A DNA stretch of 64,000 bases from Nemopilema nomurai (taxonomy: Eukaryota; Cnidaria; Scyphozoa; Rhizostomeae; Rhizostomatidae): positions 1,293,531-1,357,530 of the forward strand of contig ML133432.1 in the NCBI GenBank assembly GCA_003864495.1. Direction: 5' to 3'. The position numbers and the translations under genes were made by a program. Numbering within the stretch: the stretch's first letter is position 1; every line of letters starts with the position of its first letter. The notes beneath the pieces were generated by a model that did no database searches, had not been told where the DNA came from, and worked only from the letters and a program-made list of their open reading frames with translations. This document shows, piece by piece, positions 34,315 through 47,100 of the stretch.

Positions 34315-35316
34315 CCATAGGCCTTTATGCAAGTCTTCTGCACTTCATTTAGGGGTAAGATATTGTCAAAAGGCGTCGTTTCCCATCGCTTCCTCTACAT
34401 GCCCGTAACTGCTCCTCAAATTTGATCTTGAAGATGAAACCCATACATTGCTACTTTGTCGTAAGACAACCGCTGCGCAGCCGTAACGCAAAGCAGCAAC
34501 ACCAGCCATTCGAGAACCATGACAAAATAAACATGAGGAAGGTCTCTGAAAATATGCAGACCATTTTCATTTAATATAAAGTTCACTTTCAGATGCTGTG
34601 AGGTCACTTTTAATACATGAACTTTGTCCCGTATCTTGAAACCCGCAGCTTCGTATCAGTTTATTTTCTTCGTATATGAAAAAATCTTTGCTTTCTGACC
34701 CTCCATCTTGAAAATGGGCGTTAAACATGGATAGTCTAGAAGATACTTTTTCTTAACGACCCTAACGCACGAATTTGTAAGAAAAATAATGTAATATATT
34801 TGTCTGTTAAACTGTATTAGTCCATTTTATTCTTGTTATGTTTCTTATTAAATTGCGTTAAATTCATCAACATTATTATATTATTCATATTCTGAACTCT
34901 ATTTGCTTCATTTATGTCATATGTTTCATATTTTTGTTTCAACTTTCTCTTTCTACCTCCTTGCTGGCCTTTTCCCGCCTCAATTTGCTATGATTTCCAT
35001 CAGCCCAATCACGCTTGCATGCGGCCTGTATATTAAGAGGGAAAACAAATTGCTTTCGATCTTAGACTGCGTATTGATGATCATTATATTTCAAGGTGAT
35101 CATTTCAGACACTGGTGCATCTCTTATCATTGAGTTTTGTGCTTTCACTGCTTTCTCAAAGTTGTTTATTTTTGCATCACTAAAGGTACTTTCGCTGGCC
35201 TATTGTTTGAATTAGTTGCAATTCATAGATAAACTGGATCAAGTCAAGGCAGTTTTGATTGCTCTAATTCAAATGACGAACGTGGCTGTGTGTCTTTTCA
35301 GATTCCACCACATGAT

Positions 35317-35453
35317 CAGGGCTGGCAATTTGTATAGAAAGTGGTGAAGGGCAAAATGTGAACATTGTGATCTTCTTTTCATTTCTTTCTCCATGGCCTT
35401 GAAAAATACATTGCTCTACAAAAATGGCATGCCCCTTGTTTTCACCGGCCCTG
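35317..35453. mobile_element. Short MITE-like element, copy B
   Basis: It begins CAGGGCTGGC and ends CACCGGCCCTG. The right half matches copy A at 23102-23243 (TTGCTCTACA, GGCATG, TTTCACCGGCCCT), which supports a dispersed non-autonomous DNA transposon. It lies about 1 kb upstream of the kinase start codon. Flanking 8-mers do not match, so a target duplication is not established. Confidence 0.55.
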
Positions 35454-36385
35454 CTGGTGAACTCTAGTAGCAAGGATAACTGTGTATGGAGTAAATTCTG
35501 AGGAAACAACAGCATATTTTCATTAACCTAGGCACTTGATAAATCAAAAACCTCCCATAACAGAATCTCTATGAATGCAACATTTACAAGTTACCGGCAA
35601 TGAATCAGATCAATCGCTAGATGCTAACAAAGCTGTAGTTTATTTCGATTTATCGGCTACAAGCATTGTGAACATGGGAGAAAACTTGCTCTATTATGGC
35701 GCGATAATGGTCTAAACAATTAGCGGCATCGCAGAGGTAGCATGGCACTTAGGAAGACAAATTTGCAAAAACCGTGAACAAATTATTCTGGATAAAGCTG
35801 CACTTTTATGAAAACAAGATGCGGGCAATTAGTGCAGAAAATCACCTAGAGAGAAGATTTTCTAGTTTTTGTTGTGTAGAATTCAAAACGTGTTGGGCAT
35901 TTCGAATTCGGTACCTGCTTATGAAAAGACAAATTGTCACCCTTTGTTCTCTGTCGTCTGCACCTGTCGTAGACAACGCTAAAGGGTCTTAACGAGAAAT
36001 TTAGCATGAGAATTTCTTAAAACGAACAGACGGTAGAGCTTTGATAGACTGGACATGTGTGTTGCGTGGTTTTCCAATTCAGAACGATATCAGTGGTCTC
36101 TTTAGAGTCTTGTGACGTTAAGAGAGCTAGAGCTGTAGAAGTAACAAATTCGTAGAATGTCGATTAGATGTATGGTAACAGACACTAAATACTTCACCGT
36201 GGACTGTATGCTTCAACGGGTATATCATCAGTGTACTTCATCGTCATAGTTCTTCAAATTGTTAAACTATAAAATTGACAAGTCATTTTTAATTTTCTTG
36301 ATAAAATAGAGATGACTAGTGTCTCTTCCACAAATAGAGCAGGAAGAAACCAGAAACTCCTTGAAGATAATGCTTTCTTCTAGAA

Positions 36386-36530
36386 ATGACTAGTTTCCGA
36401 CACTTAACCAAATTTCTAGGTGTTACCAACCTATTGACGAGAGAATATGTAGTTACTTCAAACATGGCAGCTCTTATCAAAAAGCCTTTAAATCTGTGTC
36501 ATCCTTTTATTGCTGCAGCAGCCATTTCAG
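36386..36530 (+). CDS. Possible first coding exon of an unidentified gene
   Basis: A 48-codon frame begins ATG ACT AGT and ends in a donor-like TTTCAG|GTAACA with one base left over. The peptide (starts MTSFRHLTKFLGVTN, ends FIAAAAIS) has basic and hydroxylated residues and almost no acidic ones, which resembles a mitochondrial targeting sequence. No downstream partner exon could be identified with confidence, although an acceptor-like site at 38847 is compatible in phase. It may equally be chance. Confidence 0.25.
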
Positions 36531-39500
36531 GTAACATCAACAATTGAGAGAATAACGTTAAAACATCTGACCATTTGAAAAGCAAGAATTATACTTGTTA
36601 AAAGAGCGAAATGCCTGTTACATCTCTGACTTTACTGTGAAATTTACCCTGTCAATAAACATGAAACTAACCAATAGCGAATTAACCCCCAAAGACTTTT
36701 CGCCTCTTGTGTTGTTACTTTTTCCTTTACTTTGGAGTTTTTACTCATGAATATTTAATGGCATTGCTCCCTTCCCAATTTGGCTGAATAAACTCTACGG
36801 TTTGAATACAAGCAGAATCATATGCAGCAAGCATCAAAATTCAGACGCTTGTCTTAAAAGTGTTTGCCAAAGTTCCTGAATTTCAAAAATGCACGATTCG
36901 CGTTCCAGGGAGGCTTTCCCAAACTGCATTTTCAATCCGAAAGTATTTCAAATTCATGTCACCAAAATTCTTCATTTTCCATGTCAAAATGCTGTGAATG
37001 CAAAAAGTGTCAAATCTATGACAATTTGGGGCATCAAACAAGTGTCACTCCAGCCATGGAACAAATTTCACGTTTAGAAAGTTAGCCAGTACAACATTGA
37101 TAGATAAAAGCACAAGGGGACAGCGTTGCCGTACGAGGCTGGAGCGAAGTCTCTACGCAACACCCGATGCTTTCTCGCGACCCAACTGTATCAAATGATA
37201 TGACGATCAAAGGCGGGCTCGTGAAAGTTGCTCAGTGCCGTTAATCGCCGGTACCATCTCCCCTAACAGCTCTCACGTTCTCGTGAACAGATTCTAGTCC
37301 ATGCCCCGTATTGGCCACCATTGTGAGGCAGTACGACGGTGGTTAGAGCACACTCCAATAACACCTATCGCAAGATGCACTTATCTAGTTGAAACCAATC
37401 GATGGTCTTATATGGTTTCAGATTTATTGATGCAAAAGTCGAAGAAAGCTACTCATTTGGCAGCTTCAAATAGGCTTTTCGGACTTGCAGCATGTTATTT
37501 AGGCCCTAATTCTTTTAAAAGATAACAATGTACTCTTCCTTGTTAGACATCACGAGCATTGAAATCGGCCACGCCCCTTCGTGAGCATCGTTTGTGCCCC
37601 CCTGCTCAAACCATAAACGCTGTCCCAGCAATCATTTAGCAGAGGAAGTACGACAGCTGACTGTACAGATATTTCTAGTAGTTGTACCTGCCCTGTGTCC
37701 ACAAATTGTAAACCGAAATCACCTTTCCTTAGGAATTTTCTCTGAACAATCTAGACAAAAGTTCAATTTCGAAAACAGCTGTCGAAATAGTTTCATCAAC
37801 ACTAATTTCATCAATCAGAATGGATAATTCGTTCAAGGATCTAGAGGTTTGCATTGACTTTTTTTGTTAAAATTCAATTATTAACGATCAAAGAAGTATG
37901 GTAGCCACCAGGAGCCTGATTTACAAAGAATCCCGAATGCGCTATTTTAAGTCAAATGCTGTCTGAAAACATGTCCCTGCCCATTTACTTTAAGACGTAC
38001 ATCCCAAAATAAGGGTTGTGAGTATTTGCCGTGAGTTCAGTGTTTAAGCTTTGATTTAAAGCACGAAGAATGAGGGGGGAACTCCCTTTACAGAGTGAAA
38101 AGGGTGGCCTATCAGTCATCGCATGACTCTACTTTCAATTTTCACCACCTGCCTTGGCTATTCTTCAAAGACACAAAAAGGAATCATTAAAGAAAGAAAT
38201 TCAAGGATCAAGAGGTTCTACTACCCAGAAAATAAGCGCATTTACCGTTGTGTTACGAGATTTCACGATAGTTCAAATTTTCTACACAGGGGGCCTGCAA
38301 AAAGCAGAGTCTGGTGTGCAGTAAATCTGTAGACAAACAGAAAAACCTACAAAAAGACTGATGCTTTTCGATTCCTTTGAAAGGAAATGCGTGGTAAAAA
38401 CTGTAGGTAAATGCACCATGGCTACATAGGAATAAATTGGCATGAACCGACAACAGAGCATTTACAAGAGAACAAGAAAAGAGAGAAGTAGAACAAGAGA
38501 GAATCAGGAGTTGATTCATTAAGGCGAAGAAGTAGACAATGCAATTTGTAGAGAGGATTCTGCTGCTGCTTTGAATCATTGTCGCTATAGCCAGTTCACT
38601 TTAAGCATTAGTAGACATCATGGAGAAGGGGAGGGGGCATGGTTTTCTAAATCCACTCTAAACCTATTAGCTCAGATTGAAAGTTGGTATTGAACCACTC
38701 AATGCTTGGCAAGCAAAACATCATCAATAAGATATTTCTGACTGCCTCTAGTTGACTCTGTACTGAACAGAGAGTGTCATATTTAGAGTGTCACATAAAC
38801 TTCTGTAGAGAAGTATCCCTTGAAAGTCATGTGCATTTTTCCGCCAGTAGAGATACATCAAGATACCTCCCATGACGCGAATCATAGCGCTGGCCCACGA
38901 GCAGTCATCCAGTTTCTCCACTACGATGTTCCAGTCCTCACTGATCCAAACGGTTCGTGTGTTTGGCCACTGGTTTCAATGGAACAAATGGTTTCAGCGT
39001 GGTCTCACAGGGTGCTAGTCTTACAATGGCATGGTGAAATATTCCTTATTGAAAAAACACACGCTGTTTCTTTTCTTCTGCTAACCTTTGAATGCCTAAG
39101 GTCTTTATTATAACAATAAATAGTCCTCTTATAGTATATAAATAGATAGTTCAATAAATAGTACAATAAATAGTAAAAGAAAGAACGAGCCTCGCCCGAT
39201 TCCCATCCGATTCTGGAAACAAAGTTTTTATGACTAAATTAACGCTGTACTGATTAGTTTATGTATGTAATAATGGTATCCATTCTAAATAATACGAAAC
39301 GGTAAATGTCCTAATCTGGTACAGACCTTGCCTGGTAACCGTAACACTCCAGGCACAAGGACACACTGCCTGTAAAATCCCAAGTTCAAAGCGTTGACAT
39401 TTCCTGAAGAAGAAGCTGCAAAGAATTTGGGGATGCATTACTCAGCATGTTCGTGCTAGGCACAAGGGTTGTCTCCGCCATAAACAGATTGGGCCTGAGA

Positions 39501-41168
39501 AAGCAGAGGCGGACTGGCCCGAGTGGCTAGGTGGAGATTCTAAATGACCACACCCATTCAAGGCATGGCCACGCCAGAGAACTTGACGGCTCTACGGCTG
39601 GGAGCCGGAGCAAGGTTCCGCCCTTTAATGTCATATTTGAGGAAGATTATGAAAGTGAGTGAAACCAAGTATGCCAATTATGCATACCCAACACGTTTAA
39701 GACCACTTTGACGTACTTGGGGTGAAAGCATGACTAATAATCGAGTAAAGTATTACTGCAATGGACGGCAGATTCAGTTTACCACTACCAGAAACACACC
39801 ACTGCAGTTTATCGATTCTCCACCCCGATGTTCGAGGCTTGATAACCGATCTTGTCTAGCCAAAGGCATTTTTATCGTAATTTATCAATGGTTCCTTGGT
39901 ATCTTTCAAGCAGTGCTTCCATGTACAACAATTAATGCATCCTGCATGCATCCAATCTGTTTCCTGTAATGATGTTCTATAGCACATGGCAACGGGCTGT
40001 TTCGGAAGCTTTTAATGGGCTCCAGCACCACTGAAGGGGGGCTACCAGTTACAACAAGCTATGAAGTTGTTTACAAAATACTGCAAGGAGAACCAGCACG
40101 TCGAATAAAGTGGTGTTGGGTCAGAAAAAGTCAGCAGAGCGTCACGAGGGTAAACTTGCAGTCTCCAGAATGTGGAAGGCAATTGTGCGCCGACCTCTCA
40201 ACCCCTAACCATAGAAATGGGTGGAGCTTTGTTGGTTTTTCCTGCGGTTTCAAATGCAGCCTACACTGAGATCCCACATGAGGTTGGCAGACAACGATGG
40301 AACATTCTACGGACATAAATTTCGAATCTCTTGATTAAATCTCTAGTAGTTTTACATTTAAGGTGGGAAAACTAAAAAGTGTAAGGCACCTCGCATCTCG
40401 AGCATCAAACGGTTCCGTGAATTAACGAGAAAACGATATGCTCCTTTCCGGGTCGTATTTTCATGTGGAAGGGAGAGTTACAGGATCGAGTTTCCTAAGT
40501 GCTTTGCATCTAGGATTTCTTCGGGGGTTTCTTAATTCGGAGGGCAATGGGATTGATAAATTATTGCAACGATGAGAAAGCGATGTAACTAGGGTTAAAA
40601 AGTTAAGTTTTTTATCGAGCTTGACCTGAACGTAATAGAGTTTGAAAAATTTCGTATGTCCTATTATGATTTTGTGAAACAGGGTTTATTTTTAACGAGA
40701 ATAAAAAATGAACACGCCGTGCCGTGAAGCCTCTAACGTCGATTGTAAAAGAACCCTCGGACGTGAAAGCTAAACAGGTGACCCAGAATCGCTTCCTATG
40801 AGACTAAATTATATTCGCTGCAGAGAAAACTTTTCGACTATCTTCTTTTCTTCCTCGGCATAAGGTTGTTGGAACAAACATAGGTAGCCTTCTCGGTGAT
40901 GCTCAATTCCTCTAAAAACTTCATAAAAAAGAAAAAGAAGACTCTTTCCCAAAAGAAAGACAGCATCATGTTTTCAGATTGAGCTACCTGAGGTACTTTC
41001 GTAAACAATAGTGCCACTCTCTTAGAAAGGTGACATAGAAGAAAAAGTGGCACGCATTAGAAAGATTAGCAACTTAAAAATTAGCAACAATGACGTGTTG
41101 AAGAAAGAAACATCATAAATAATCATTATTTGTTCATTTCCAAGAGGAATCCTACATTCATGCATCTA

Positions 41169-44100
41169 CTATAAGTCTGCCACCTGTTCTATCTGCCTCT
41201 CTTTGAAAAATCGGTGTCTTTGAGTCTCTTTGCTTTTATTTCCGTGCGAGAAGAATGAAGTGATAGGCGCCATGTTTCTGGTACTTTCATCGACCTCTTC
41301 GTCGTCATCCCTAAAATAATTTGTCGAATTGAGCAAAATGAAGATTTGCGTCAATGCTAAGTCGAATAAAGACATTGTGAATTAGGCCCGTGTCAAGTCT
41401 AAGATAACACTAGGCAGTGAACAGCTCTGACGGAAACACACTATTTTCGATCTTATTTGCGTTTAATCTTAAGTCACCAGATTATGCCTATCAACTTATC
41501 GTTTCAAATTTGCGAAAGACGCGCTATTTCGCACAGTCGAGATTGCACTCGGGCTTAATCCTTGCGGGGCATTTACAGTTCTACAAAAAGAATCTGGTGA
41601 TTTGTTCTAGAAGTTAATTAAACGAACAGTTCTGTGCATAATGCAAGCTTTTAGAAGGTACCGCTCAATGTTGAAAAGTGACGCAAAAAGCGTTGCAGTA
41701 AAAGAGGCAACCAGATATTGACGAATTGACCGTACATGCTTAAACAGGTTCTGTGGCTCTATTTTGTAAAAAGTAATGAACTGCAGCTAATTTAGAGTGA
41801 GGGCACAAATGAATCAATCGAGGAAAACGAAGGGCCTCACCATTCAACGGGGACAGCTTTGCTATCAAGAATATTGCTGGCAGTTGACCAGCTGAATCTT
41901 ACGAACTGCGGGTAGCCGAAAACCGGGTCTAGCACGGCCGCTAGCCACTTCTTCGTTTGCGGATCTGAAAAGCATGGCAAGAAACAAGGGTTCGTTTAGG
42001 ATGGGAAAAACTTGGCAAAGTAGTGCTTAACCTTGGCAAACTGCGAAGGCTAAATAAATGGCATGAGTACGCCATCCACCTTCTGGATCATATTTCCTCC
42101 CTTGGGATTCAGTTATTCAAAGGGATCAAAAGTAATCTGAATCTGCGTTGCTTCAATTTCCTAGTGAGCAATGGCAGCGAATCCCCAAGAGGTGATTCAA
42201 TAATGAGAAGTTACACAAAGTGGCAAAGTGATTATGAGGCCAACTAGATAGGAGGCAAACTGGTTATGAGGCAAACTAGATAGGAGGCAAACTGGTTATG
42301 AGGCAAACTAGATAGGAGGCAAACTGGTTATGAGGCAAATTGGTTAGGAGGCTAACTGATTAAAAGGCGAAGTGCTTATAACTAGATATGAGGCTAATAA
42401 CATTAGAGTTTATATGGTTTAAATGCAAACCACTTGGGTATCCTGAGCCATAATTTTCACTCATTTCCTTTTCTAGAAATTTCCAGCTTTTCAGCGCTCT
42501 ATCTCTTGCTACCTAAAAAGAACAAATTTGACTTGAAATTTCAGGCCTCATCAGTTAAAAGGATTATTCACTGATGGCAAGTCGCAACCAAGACGAAATT
42601 GTTTAAGACTGGATGCATTTTCCTTGCAAGATTGAATGAAATGAAGGACTCCAAGCACCTGTGAGACTCAAATCAAATGTAATTGCAAACCACAGTTTTC
42701 CAAACTATGCCAACGTGAAAAACTTTTCTATCAAGACGTACTTTACAAATACTTTTTGTGTAGACTTGTACCAAGGGTTGTGAAAAATATCAAGGTATTT
42801 GGAGTTTGGACTTCGCAAAGTCAAAAGAGATTCAGTTAGAGAAGAAAAACTATAACTGGAACAGATCTAATTGTGAACAGTGTGCGTGGAATATTGATTG
42901 CATAAAGCTACGGCAAAAGATAGAGGACCAAATGGCCTTGTCTAGAATACAAAAAACCAGATTCATATCGAAAATAGATGAAACATCTGTTCGTGATGCT
43001 TTTAGACATTGTCTTGAATTAAAGGCTAGTTACCTATATTCTGGAATCAATAAAAACCTTCAAGGATAATATTTAAGCTTTTAAGAACTATAGCTGCAAG
43101 GTGATTTTGTGTGATAGAAATCTTGCCCAAAACAAAGCTGAGTCCTTTCTAAGCACGAGGAAATGGTGAAATTCAAGAAACAGCACTGGTATTTGAAAAA
43201 AACGTGAATTATCCCCATACTTCGGCTGATACCATTACCAGATTACTCAAGCAATGGCATACTGGATGTCTGCCAAAACCGAATTAACAAAGAGATAAAG
43301 TTTAAAAATTGAGCCAGTCGATTTATCAAGAAAAATGCAAAAGAAGGCTGCCGGGTAATGATTATTTGGCCAGATGTTTCACCAGAGAAGTTTATAAGGA
43401 GACAAAAGGGAAGGTGAATAGAGAATATCGTGGCAAAAAGGCTGGATTTCAATTATCAGAGAATTTTGAATGAAAGGCGAAACAGGAAAAAAATTTAATT
43501 ACATTTAAAAAAGTAGCTTAATTGTGAAAGCAGAAATGATGCAGCACAGAAACAATGAGCTTTTTCTGTAGGGGCTGTTTACATTAACCAATTATATAAA
43601 CCAATATATAAATTAGCAATTAGCAATTAGCAACACTGACCTACTTTTACATGAAATGTTAGTTTCAAATGACAAAAGGGTGGATCGCAGACGGACGCCA
43701 TTATTTTTCAAGAAAAGGAAATTTGCTGGTTGATAGCATCAAAACACTCGCTTCGTGACAATAGGTTTTAAGATAAAGCAACTGGTATTTACGCAAACAG
43801 ACTCTCTCTGTGATAACATTTGATACAGCTATTGTCAACAGGGCGAAAGTATCCTCAGCTTAGCACCACATGAGACAGTCTTAATTCTAAAACTAACAAA
43901 CCGAGAACTTACCTTGGCACATATACTGGCAGCACTGACGATTGGAAACTTTGAATCAGCCTTTGGGGTGACAGTGACTTGGATGTTGGGGAAGATCTCA
44001 CTTAGTTTAGCCTGGTACTTCTTTGCATCACCAACAGTGTCGACGTAAAGCTGCATGCAAATTAAACATTCAGAAGAATTAACAACCCCCCGTGAGAACT

Positions 44101-47100
44101 TTACACATAAGCTAGGATAGCAAGCAAAGCAGGGGGGTCAAGCAACCAAACGAAGATAATGGTCCCCTGCTTATAAACAATAAAATACCTTTCTCAATGA
44201 GAGGCCATAATTTTCGTGAGAATTGTCATCATAATCATAACAATGAAATTGTCTGTTATAATAAATGTTGTCAAATGAACAGGTAAATAGTCAATGCATG
44301 AGATATGAGGACAAGGAGCTTTTAAATCGATCCATTGCATAATAAAGGTCTAGTACCATACGATATAACAAGTAGGAAATAAGCGTTGCTTTAGAACCAT
44401 TTTGAGACCTAGGGCATTATATAACTTAATGGGCATAGATGAATTTGTCTTTATTTGGGAGTGGCTGATGACGTCATCAGATATGGTGTCATCAGATATG
44501 GTGTCATCAAACTTGGCCATAGACCAAACGTTATCTTTGCCTAATCTATTTGCCGCCGCAAGTATATCTACAATGCATGAACAACTGTTTGTACGAAGGT
44601 AAAGCCAATGGATAAATCTTCCGCTTCGGAGAAATCCCTTCCGAATCCCTTTCTTCCCTCAGCTTCAAGTCTGGCTACAACTCCCTAAAAACGTGTGCAC
44701 AGTAAATAAAGTTATGTAGACTTGGTAAAAGGTTATCGTGCTAAAAAAGCAAAAAACAAAGCGATTAAAGGTTTAAAAAGGTTCATCTTAGTGGAACCAA
44801 GTTAAAGAAGGAACCAAGACAGACATGTACAGTTAAAATGCCCTATGACACAACAGTTCATTAACACGACATTTTCTTGGCAGAACTTGAAAACTTCACA
44901 AATATGCGTTTTTGCATGTCTTCAAATATGCACGTTCTCCCAGTTTCTATTCATCTTATGTATTTCGGAAAAGTGTGACCTTTATCACTCTGGAGCCAAA
45001 AGTTGGCAATTTAGCGCCCAAATGGTCAATGACATCATCGAATAATCATTATTCTCGTAATAGTTAACTATGTGCACATTGGCAAATGAAACGTTAATTG
45101 CACGATATGGCAAATTTACGATTAAAAACTGGAGCTTCTCCATTGCTAACATCTCTTTCATGCTATGATCAATACTTGCGATCTTCTCTTTCATTTCCTA
45201 CATCAGGTGGCGACCTTTGTTTCTTAATTTAATCAAAAATAATTTGATTACCAGTCACAAGACAACCGCTAGTTAACTCTGTTCATTCTTTAATTCACAA
45301 GACACCTGCCTCTACATCCTCAACTCTAACTCACAGCCCATGCAAGAATTTATTATAATCGATTCAGTTGATGTTTAGTACCCTTGTGATTGTAGCTTGG
45401 ATATCAGTTCTGCAACATGAACAGATGTTTCCAGCGGTCCTTTTTGTTTCTCGATTGAAAAATTCCATTACAAGGCCACCATGATTGTTTGCATACTTCT
45501 GCTCTGATAGGCTTGCCCAGCACCCACGAACAACAAAATCGTGAAATGCTTGATGATAGTGTACATCCAACAATGCTTTGATAATAACTCAATAAAGTCT
45601 TTAATTAATTCGTTTTTAATTGACTTTTTTGCTAGCTATTGTGCAAAAAACATTTTTGTCAACTAAAATAAACCTGGTTTGCTATTACGAGGATCATGCA
45701 AAAAAGTATTCAATGTTGCCATCGATGACATTAGCACTAAAATCAGAACACAAACAAGTCGGCTAAAATTTCATATTTGATGACGTCATCAGCCACGACC
45801 AAATTAAAACGGATCCGCTAAGGTCTGTGGGCTCAATTTATTCCCCTGTCTCACAATGATAAAATCAGCTTAAATACAAAACGGGAACCCAATTTATAAG
45901 ATTGAAGTGAGTTTGAGAAGTGAGTTTGAGGATAAATTTCTACTACTTTGTAAACAAACGTTATAACTAATTTCCAATTGTCCTTGAATCCCTTTCGGCT
46001 TCTTTTTGTCACTGATAAACTACTCTAATGATGGGCAGAGAATTGGAGCAAGAGTTTGGAGATAAGAATGCTAACGAAGATACTCTATAAACACTAATTA
46101 CTCCAAGCCGAAACAATCCATATTAAACTGGCTGAAATTTTTTGAAATTTCCTGCAAACAAGCGTATCATAAGACCCTGGCAATGTAGGGTCAAACAAAC
46201 AAAATCCAAACAGATGGTAGTAATACTTTGAAACTTTATAAACTAGAGATACTAATGATAAAACTGTTTACCTCCTTAACGTTGACACCTTTCTCAAGGG
46301 CTTGCTTCACCAATGCGATCGCTGAATCATGTGAAATAGCATTCAAACTATATTTCGATCTAAAACCAAGAGAGGTTGGCATACATGGCATTTATCTCTT
46401 GAACTGGCATCGTGAATTCAACGTTGCAAGTTGACCGCCCATTGAAAAACATGTCAATAAGAGGGAAGCCTTAAAACTTTGAAAATGTAGCTTAAATGTA
46501 GCCTCTATGTACAAAATAGAGCTTAAATGTAGCCTTAAAACTTTGCAAAGCAGAATTGAGATTATTAGCAATCAAACTTCAACCAACAGTCAATTGATTC
46601 GCTGAAAAAAGGGGCCGTTCTCTAGAGAGATTTTAAACGTAAGCTGCGGCGTTGGGGCGCTTTATGCTTATCGAGCAGTGTCCTGATCCTTCCTCTCGAT
46701 GGACCGAACCTCGTGATTCCTTATACCTGGAATTACAGAGAGCTGGTGACTCTCCTCACTCTGTGTGCAAGTTTGGTCATGCGAGGGCCATGCCAGGATG
46801 TTGATATACACAACAACCCACTTATACAGGATGAAACAAGCAAGAACTAAGCTAGGAATGGACAGGGGGAAGAAGAGGAAACTGGTGACCAAGACTATGG
46901 TTCACTACATTGAAAGAATGGTGTCCCCATTTTTTGGGAGAGACGTTGATTCTACCGTGTCCAAATTTTTTCACAATTTTCAACTTCGACCCAAAGTACA
47001 ATCAAGAGTAGTTCTTGATGGTGACATCACCTCTGATTAAATCGAAAATACGATGAGGGAAAAGTTGCATGGATTAGGTGGACTCACATCACCTGACCAC

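Larger units (their letters stand above)
34315..41168. other. Mostly non-coding interval between GRK and RNASEH2A
   Basis: It holds the GRK promoter side, MITE copy B and the doubtful exon at 36386. At 38748-38975 (minus) a 75-codon frame is open in a patch of raised GC, with a Trp-rich part (VWISEDWNIV) followed by a hydrophobic segment, but no family is recognised. Frames at 37301-37525, 39730-39969 and 40015-40269 (plus) show nothing known. Confidence 0.4.
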
